Below the pieces are notes generated by a model. That model saw nothing but the letters and a program-made list of their open reading frames with translations, was not told where the DNA came from and made no database searches. Positions 57,876 to 64,000 of a stretch of DNA of 64,000 bases are shown one piece after another. Made by a program: the position numbers and the translations under genes. The stretch comes from Gnetum montanum (Eukaryota > Streptophyta > Gnetopsida > Gnetales > Gnetaceae), in contig MNCI01004801.1 in the NCBI GenBank assembly GCA_015680685.1, forward strand, positions 115,011 to 179,010, in the 5' to 3' direction. Each line of letters opens with the position of its first letter. Position 1 is the first letter of the stretch.

Positions 57876-57896
57876 AGTGAGCCCTAACTAGGTTTG
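57876..57896. repeat. 21-bp LINE target-site duplication, left
   Basis: The 21 bases starting AGTGAGCCCTAACTAGG are repeated exactly at 60060-60080. Confidence 0.95.
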
Positions 57897-60059
57897 GGGG
57901 GGTGTCAGACCCCAAAAAGATAATTTTATTAATTAAATGAGATTAAGTACATGATCAACATCTAAACATATTGATGGTTAAATAGGGAGAAGGACAATGA
58001 CAAATGCGTATGTTGAAGGAAAACATCTTGATACATAATCTTTTACAGGGTGTGGGAGTACATTCCAAAGAGAAATGTTATTCTGGGAATCAATAAGAAC
58101 TGCAAGTTAATAAGACCAGGAGAACAACAAATAGCTAAAAATGCTCAAAATTATGATAACACACTCCGATGTAGTAGATCGTGATTGGGAAGAGTGCCCG
58201 AGTTGGTGTATCTGCTCCAAGGTTGTAAACAATAAAAAAACTGATTAGTATCCAACTTTAACTTAGAAGTATGGGATAAAATTTGGAAATGCACAAGGCA
58301 AAGAATTTGAAATTTTTCCATAATAGTTAAAAGGTTAGAGTTGGACAAATCAGTGTTTTGGAAAATAGCAGTGCAATTACACTTCCATATATAGTAAAGA
58401 ATGAGGGGCCTAATAACTTCCCAAAGAAACTTAAGGTCAGTAGAGGGGGTGGCCAAAAAGCTGAACAAGATATTCTCATGGGAAAACTTGCACAAAGGAA
58501 AAACTTTAGAAACCCACTCCCATGAAGACTGAGCGAAAGGGCAATGCCAAAAAATGTGGACAAAATCATCAGGACCTCCACAAAGAGGGCAATTAGGGTT
58601 TGAAATCCCAAGGTATTCCCGACGTTTGCTGATAGGCAGGCCTTGATGAAGGAGGCACCAAAGAAATTGTTTAATTTTTGGAAGAGTCGGAAGGCTCCAA
58701 ACTTGTGAAAAGAGAGAGAGCCAAAACTATTCAGACTCTTCTTTGTGCCATGATCAATTGCAATGATTAAAAATCATAGAGGAATCATGCAACAACTGAA
58801 AGGGCACATGTGGTTTATAGGGTAGAAGGTTCAATCCATTAGTCCATTGAAGACCATGGAAGAGACTAGGAACCAAAGCATCCAAATGCAAGTATTGATA
58901 AAGTCTATCAAGGTAATGGTGCATAGTTTTGGAAGCCCCATATAAGTTTTCAAACATATCCCAAGTAATCCACTGATTGGTGAGACGAAGACATCTAATG
59001 GAAACAACTCCCTTTTGAAACCAAATGGTGGCTGTCCTGGCATTTGAGGTGGCTAGAGGAGCAGGAGATAGGGGAAGCCACTAGGGGCTAACCTTAGGAA
59101 GGAGAGTAGGATTGATATGAATATTATTCCAATTCACTTGAGAATGTAAGACCTGCCAAGCCTTCCAAATTCTTTTGAAAACATGTGTTCCAGGAATGGT
59201 AATGTCATGAGGAGAAAGGATCCAATTAACAGGGTGGATACCCTTCCAGATAGACCTATTCTTAGGGAATGCTTGTCGAAGCCTTAATTGAAGAAGATTC
59301 CCAATAATATTGGGGGCATCCAGGTGCTGAACCAACCACTTAGCGACAAGGGTGAGACCTTGCTTAAAGGAGTTCAAAAGGCCCAATCCACCTTTGTTCT
59401 TAGGAAGAGTTACTATATTCCAGGCAACACAATGAAGCCTTTTTGGGAGTCCTTAGATGACCACATGAAGTCTCAAAATAATCGGTCAAGCTTTTGATAA
59501 GAAGTATGGGAAGGGGCCCAACATGACGAATAATAAACATGGGTAGAGGCATAAATAGACTTACAGATTAGATACTTACCAGTGAGGGTGAGGGGTTTGG
59601 TTTTCCATTTTTCAATTTTTCTTTGAATTCGAGAAAGTACTTGGTCCCAGAGCTCTGAAGTTGGGCCTCTAAAGCGAAAGGGGATTCCCAAAAGCTTAAT
59701 GATCTCATGATCTTGAGTACGCTTCCAACTATAATTGGGTAAATGGATGTAGTTATTGGTGAAGCTATAAACTGAAGATTTACACCAATTTATAACAGAT
59801 CTAGAGAGGGAGCAATATTTCTCTACTTGAGATAAGAGACATTGTACATTAACAGCATTGTTTTAAATAAGGAAAAAGGAGTCATCAGCGAAATGCATAT
59901 TGAGGAGTTGATGTTGAGGAGAAGAAAGATGAACCCCAAATAAAAAATTATTTTAAATATCCAAGCTGATTTGATAACAGAGAAAATCAGCAGCAATGAT
60001 GAAGAGATAAGAGCAAGAGGGCAACCTTGCCTAACAGACCTATGAATAGAAAAGGGAGG
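57897..60059 (-). mobile_element. 5'-truncated L1-type LINE with perfect 21-bp duplication
   Basis: The element runs on the minus strand from inside the reverse transcriptase (60059) to a 3' end at 57897. Both ends are fixed by the identical 21-bp flanks. The 5' truncation and long duplication are the classic signature of target-primed reverse transcription. No poly(A) is present at the 3' end. The last bases on the minus strand read TTTTTGGGGTCTGACACCCC, with a GGGGT/ACCCC stem. Coding content is RT thumb and tail plus zf-RVT. Confidence 0.95.
58151..60050 (-). pseudogene. LINE ORF2 C-terminal half: RT and zf-RVT zinc finger
   Basis: Minus-strand order: SIHRSVRQGCPLA (RT motif B, about 60.03 kb), MHFADDSFFLI (intact F-A-D-D catalytic box, 59883-59900), MGIPFRFRGPTSELWDQVLS and RIQRKIEKWKTKPLTLTGKY (59473-59691), HLDAPNIIGNLLQLRLRQAF (59081-59386). 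The zf-RVT finger CPLCGGPDDFVHIFWHCPF follows at about 58530-58590, then a tail to 58151. Frameshifts and stops occur, but motifs are much better kept than in the 36-44 kb LINE. The endonuclease and RT start are absent by truncation. Confidence 0.9.
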
Positions 60060-60080
60060 AGTGAGCCCTAACTAGGTTTG
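60060..60080. repeat. 21-bp LINE target-site duplication, right
   Basis: Exact copy of 57876-57896. Confidence 0.95.
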
Positions 60081-60682
60081 AGCTAAGTTCAATGGTAGTT
60101 AAAACATAAATACATGTTAAATTTACACCTTTTGCAATACATTAATGTATTTAGTAGCCTAAATTGAATGCAAATAAACAAATAATACCTCTTTTATAAT
60201 TACCCACAAAATTTGGCACCAATGTTAGTGCTAACTCATGCTATGATGTGAATGAAGCTCATGTAAGTTGTTCTCCATCTATAGAAAACCTAGAAAAGAG
60301 TTTAAATACACAATTAATTAAATGACATAAAAGACCTAATCTTAGCTTATATGAGTTCTCCATGTGAAGGGGGAATTAGAACCTAGAATGTAATATCGCT
60401 TCTACACTTGCTCTAGCTCCACCTCTATAATGTTTATTGTAGTAATTGTGTAATGTATTCCTTCTTCAACATACATAAAATATAGTTCATTTTATTTGTA
60501 CCACTATGTATTATATGGTTTGCCAATTTTGATATTATTTTAATATTTTTAAAAATATTTTAACAACTTAACTTTTAAAAAAATTTCCTTGTAATGTATA
60601 ACTTTAAAAAAATGTCCTTGATGATGATAATAGGGAAATTTATAAAACATAATTCAATTACTCCAGCTTGTGAAACTGCTCC
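60081..60682. other. No gene seen
   Basis: AT-rich DNA continuing the target sequence of the LINE. No coding, RNA or repeat signal recognised. Confidence 0.5.
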
Positions 60683-61105
60683 ACTAGCTTATATATACAT
60701 ATCTTTATGAATTGGCCAAGTTGATCTTAAAGAAGATTATGTTAACCAAGCCTAACTACTAGACAAGGAAACAAGATTCATAAAAACAAAATCACTTATC
60801 CATCATCTCTTTCTCTACACATTTCCCAAATTTTTTACACCCTCTCAGTCAAGTTTGTTTTGTCATTGTTTGTTCAAGGTGTTTTTGAGTTGTTATTTCC
60901 CATTTCCCTAAACAAACAATGACAAAACAATCTTGACCAAGAGGGTGTAACAAATTTGGATAATGGTAGAGAAAGAGAGGATGGATGAGTGATTTTGTTT
61001 TTAGTTATCTTATTTCCTCATCTAGTAGTCAGGTTTGGTTAACATCATCTTCTTTAAAATTATCTTAACCAATTCATATATATATATATATATATATAAG
61101 CTAGT
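60683..61105. mobile_element. Foldback (hairpin) element, ~190-bp arms
   Basis: Left arm 60683-60874 and right arm 60911-61105 are imperfect reverse complements around a 36-bp loop. The outer ends are ACTAGCTT (60683-60690) and AAGCTAGT (61098-61105). The innermost 20 bp (60855-60874 with 60911-60930) pair perfectly. Long stretches such as AAAACAAAATCACT and TCTCTTTCTCTAC are kept in both arms. The right arm has an expanded TA repeat (about 61078-61097). No coding capacity is present. It fits a MITE or foldback transposon; no clear duplication flanks it. Confidence 0.85.
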
Positions 61106-61690
61106 ACTTGCATTTGTTAAAAATGTTTATTTTCACTAAAAGCTCATTCATCTATGCAAATTAAAGTCAAGACCAAATGGTTATCTTTATTTTGAAAATC
61201 AGACACTAATGTTGTTGATGATGTTATCATCTTTGTTCTGTGATGTGTTATTAACTTTAAGTTTAAGGCATATTCATTTTGTAACAAATGTTATTGTTGG
61301 CACATTTGGCCATTTTATGGAGCAGGCTGGTGAGACTAAATGGGCTAAAAGTTCTTGGGGAAGTGGCTAAAGTTTGGGTTTGAGAGAAAATAATAATAAT
61401 AATAATAAGTTAACAATAGCATTTGTTCTAAAGATATGTATAGAAGCCCCATTCCTGTACATAGTGGGATTATGGGAGAAGTCCAATTTATCATTTATAT
61501 GATATGAAGATATAATAAATCAAAGAGCATTTTAAGTAAAATTTGTGTTGAATCCATTTTATTCCGGGAAGCAGCCTCTGCAGCAACACAAATGTGGCAA
61601 GACAAGAATATTGCAGTTCATATTTTGATGGAAAGGGTTGCAGAGTCTTTGTTCAACCTTACTTTTAGATTTTAAATTTATCATTTAAAT
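61106..61690. other. No gene seen; ATT microsatellite
   Basis: AT-rich with a short (ATA)n repeat at about 61389-61408. Composition becomes richer in GC after about 61700. Confidence 0.5.
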
Positions 61691-62267
61691 TTTTGAAGGC
61701 AACATCAACTGTTCCTGTTTCCAAAAAACAAAAATTATCCATACGTGCAAAAATCCTGCGGAATTGCAAACAACAGAACATGAACAAAACCATGGCGTTC
61801 CAGAAGATTACATTTTTCTTGGGCCATAGGAATGATGAAAATAGAGCCACATGGTGTTCATCACGGTGCAGAAAGGCACTAGAAAAACCGACATCAACCT
61901 CTGATGACTATACAGCCCAGATGAAATTTTATTTTGCTGCAGCGTCACACCGCATGACCCTAGGGAAGTACTTCATACCTCTTCTTCTGCTAGTTCCAGA
62001 TAGAAAAAAAAGGGGGGGCAGACATTAGCATTTCTTTTTTAAAAAACGACAGAAAAATAGCAAACCATAAGCAGTGTTGGCTGCCTCTGTGCCAGTGCAA
62101 ACGGAGCCACCAAGAACTCCACGCGGATTCTGTGCCGCTGCCATTAAAATTAAAAAAAAAAGCTTTACCATAGCAGCAGGAGGTGCTGAAGAAGTCACAG
62201 AACCATGCTGTGCGCCCTGCACAAAATATTTTTCGACAGTTCAAGGGCCGTTCCTAACCTACCTTAC

Positions 62268-62306
62268 CTGATGCCGTATTCTCCGATACTCAGATCTACG
62301 ATACAT
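62268..62306 (-). CDS. Candidate first coding exon, minus strand (unknown gene)
   Basis: On the minus strand, ATG at 62306 in a plant-like context (GGGAAAATGT) opens 13 codons (MYRRSEYRRIRHQ). They end exactly at a strong plant donor, CATCAG|GTAAGG, at 62268/62267. The first possible acceptor (TTTTGTGCAG at 62217) would make an intron of only 51 nt, below the usual plant minimum. The following exon is therefore uncertain, although it would keep frame (GAQHGSVTSSAPPAAM). The stretch is GC-richer than its surroundings. The protein is not recognised, and this could be a chance ATG-plus-donor. Confidence 0.3.
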
Positions 62307-62496
62307 TTTCCCTTAACCCTGAAATCAACGGCAGGAATTTTAAACAATGATTTGCAGGAGCATGAAAATGCAGGAAGCCCTAACCAGATTTGGGAAAAAA
62401 TAAAACAGTTCCAGGCAACCGAAACCCTATGACTAGGGCCATACGTCCAATGAATCACTTCCGCTTCTAGATCTTTCTCCAGCAACCGAACATACG

Positions 62497-62552
62497 ATGC
62501 CGAATGCAGCGGCCGAGCCTTCTCCCACGGTGGTGGTTGCTAACGATTCCAG
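62497..62552 (+). CDS. Candidate first coding exon, plus strand (unknown gene)
   Basis: ATG at 62497 opens 18 codons plus two bases (MPNAAAEPSPTVVVANDS) with Ala/Pro/Val-rich, GC-rich codon use unlike anything else in the window. The exon ends at the donor GATTCCAG|GTAGGA (62552/62553). A leader-like sequence with no upstream in-frame ATG precedes it. Downstream, the next 1.4 kb is LTR-B sequence, so the intron would be long and transposon-filled, as is common in large plant genomes. The next exon would lie beyond the window. Identity unknown. Confidence 0.4.
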
Positions 62553-62699
62553 GTAGGAGCTGGATATTTCAAAAGTGTTTGATAATAGTTCCAGGCCTGG
62601 TGCCTTAGCATTTGGGCTTGAAGTTTAAAATTTGATTTTTTTTAGTCATTTTCACTTGAGTACAAGTACACATAAAATATTTAAGAATAAGGTACCAAC

Positions 62700-64000
62700 A
62701 ACATTTATGCCAAGGTAGATATTATATTATCACCTTGTTTATTAAAACACTAAGAGCTCCATAAGCATTCTTCAAATTTTAGAACAAGTAAAAAGAAAAG
62801 ATTATTAAAGCTATACTTGTGAACAATTATGTGAAATTATTGGAATTATTTTCAAAAGCAATATTTATGTATTTCCTAACTTCCTAACTTCCTAAGTTAA
62901 ATACTCCCTAACTTGTTGGGCAAGTCACTTTGGAGAAAAGCTAGTTAAGATATTTTTTGCATATGTAACTACGTTTGAAACCTATAAAAAGGCTTCAAGG
63001 GGAAAAAAGGGGAAGATCATCACATTGGGTATCACACATCACACTTAGGATCTTGGAAGATTTGTAAAGACGATTGCTTGCAAGATGGCTTGCTAGAGTA
63101 AAGATTTCAGCCTCTTTGTCATGGTCTCATGAGTTATGCATTTCATTTTTTATTTTGTTTAAATTGTTTAGCTAGTGGTTTAGATAGTATCATCCTTGGC
63201 AAGTAATTTTGGGATTTTTAGATTGCTCTTATTGTTCTTGTTGCATGATATAAATTTCTATTAAAATTTTGCCATAGAAGCACTTGTGTTTAAAAGCCTT
63301 AAGAGCATTTTAGTAGTAAATTTCATTATTGTGCAACGTGTGGGAACTGCTATTGCGATTGTTGTAGGAGAGCCTCTGTTTGTAGTCACGCCGTTGAACA
63401 ATTCAGTAGTCGAGAGGGTTCAGAAAATCTTTGGTATTTTGATGGGACCAGAATAGCTTCTTTTTATCTTTAAAGTGAATTCTCATGGTATTTCAATTAG
63501 CAATTGTCAAGTCTTTTAAAGGTTCTATTTGAATGCAATCATTGACATCTATTCTCTAGTCAAAATGGAGTCTCGTACGTGGTAGTTTACGCAGGAATTT
63601 TTGGTAGCATAATAGGATTGTCTTGAAGATATTGCTTGTTTGAGCCTTGGAAGTTAGAACAATTCGTAGATATTGAATTTGGGATAGCTTTATTGCGAAG
63701 TGTTTACTCGTGTCATTTTACCTTGTTTAAATATTTGAAGTCTACACAAATCTGCTTTCTTTTCTTTTCTGCTTATTTCCATTGAATCTTGCTCTATTTC
63801 TAGTTTTCTTGTGGAACTATCTCTTTCTCTGGGGAAAATTAGGAGTAGATTGCGGAGTTGTGCTCAAATGTTTTTGTGAAATTTTATTTGTTACAAGTAG
63901 GTATTATAAGGACCGCGTTGACTAAGCAGTTGAACAAGATAGGAAACTTTCAACAACTCACAGTACTTGGCAAAGTTGGCTGAATCTCTTTAAAGTAAGT
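62700..64000 (+). repeat. LTR-B, plus orientation, running off the window
   Basis: TATA box CCTATAAAAAGGCTTCAAGG at 62981-63000 is followed by the leader (GTTTAGATAGTATCATCCTTGG at about 63178). A conserved end region follows: CCATTGAATCTTGCTC, TCTCTGGGGAAAATTAGGAG, AATTTTATTTGTTAC, GGCAAAGTTGGCTGAATC. These match 48998-50050 in reverse. The 5' edge is not fixed. Since it follows the candidate exon at 62497-62552 it may lie inside that gene's first intron. Confidence 0.7.

Noticed and set aside
62025-62244. Second exon for the minus-strand candidate gene (GGCGCACAGCATGG onward)
   Set aside because: It keeps frame with 62268-62306, but the intron would be 51 nt, shorter than usual for plants, and the following stretch has a long A/T run; kept only as a remark.

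Overview
This window reads as a repeat desert from a very large plant nuclear genome. The plant signs are Athila-type LTR retrotransposons with a tRNA-Asp-like primer site, a plant L1-type LINE carrying a zf-RVT zinc finger, plant splice signals, and ORFs resembling the 'putative plant transposon protein' domain. The AT-rich base composition, the great age of the elements (almost every reading frame is broken) and the deep nesting make a gymnosperm or similar giant genome likely. That is inference; no species marker is visible. There is a 125-bp run of N at 31701-31825 and a single n at 30134.

Layout. 1-2.1 kb: a plus-strand LTR-like promoter region rich in TTACGC/GCGTAA inverted motifs. 2.1-4.5 kb: a decayed minus-strand gag-protease fragment (family H). 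5.2-10.1 kb: a long degenerate tandem array with a ~192-bp monomer, dimerised to ~386 bp in its second half. 12.1-15.6 kb: a plus-strand pseudogene with six exons and five plant-type introns. It lies tail-to-tail with the minus-strand gag-protease of a second family H copy (16.3-31.7 kb), as antisense accessory genes of Grande/Retand-like elements do. That second copy is split by a complete Athila-type element at 17334-27226 (two LTRs, PBS, gag, PR, RT, RNase H, IN, PPT, 5-bp duplication TGGTT).

31.8-33.3 kb holds the 3' half of another Athila-like copy, and 33.8-34.9 kb a degenerate plant-transposon-type ORF. At 36.4-44.1 kb an old plus-strand LINE reverse transcriptase is split by a minus-strand, gag-only Athila derivative at 36745-43161 (duplication ACTTA). 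Removing the insertion restores the LINE frame. 44.1-46.5 kb is the 3' part of a third Athila-like element, with a coiled-coil ORF shared with the 36.7-43.2 kb element.

46.5-51.9 kb is a large imperfect inverted repeat made of two opposed copies of a second LTR family (LTR-B). The right copy continues to 54.7 kb with gag, protease and a lone RNase H domain but no reverse transcriptase. 54.7-57.9 kb holds another minus-strand element with a plant-transposon-type ORF. 57897-60059 is a 5'-truncated LINE bounded by a perfect 21-bp duplication. 60683-61105 is a ~190-bp-arm foldback element. 61.7-62.6 kb is the only stretch that looks like ordinary host gene sequence: two candidate first exons in divergent orientation. 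An LTR-B copy (62.7-64.0 kb) follows and runs off the window.

No intact host gene, tRNA, rRNA or CRISPR array was found. All coding calls are transposon remnants except the two tentative exons near 62.3-62.55 kb.
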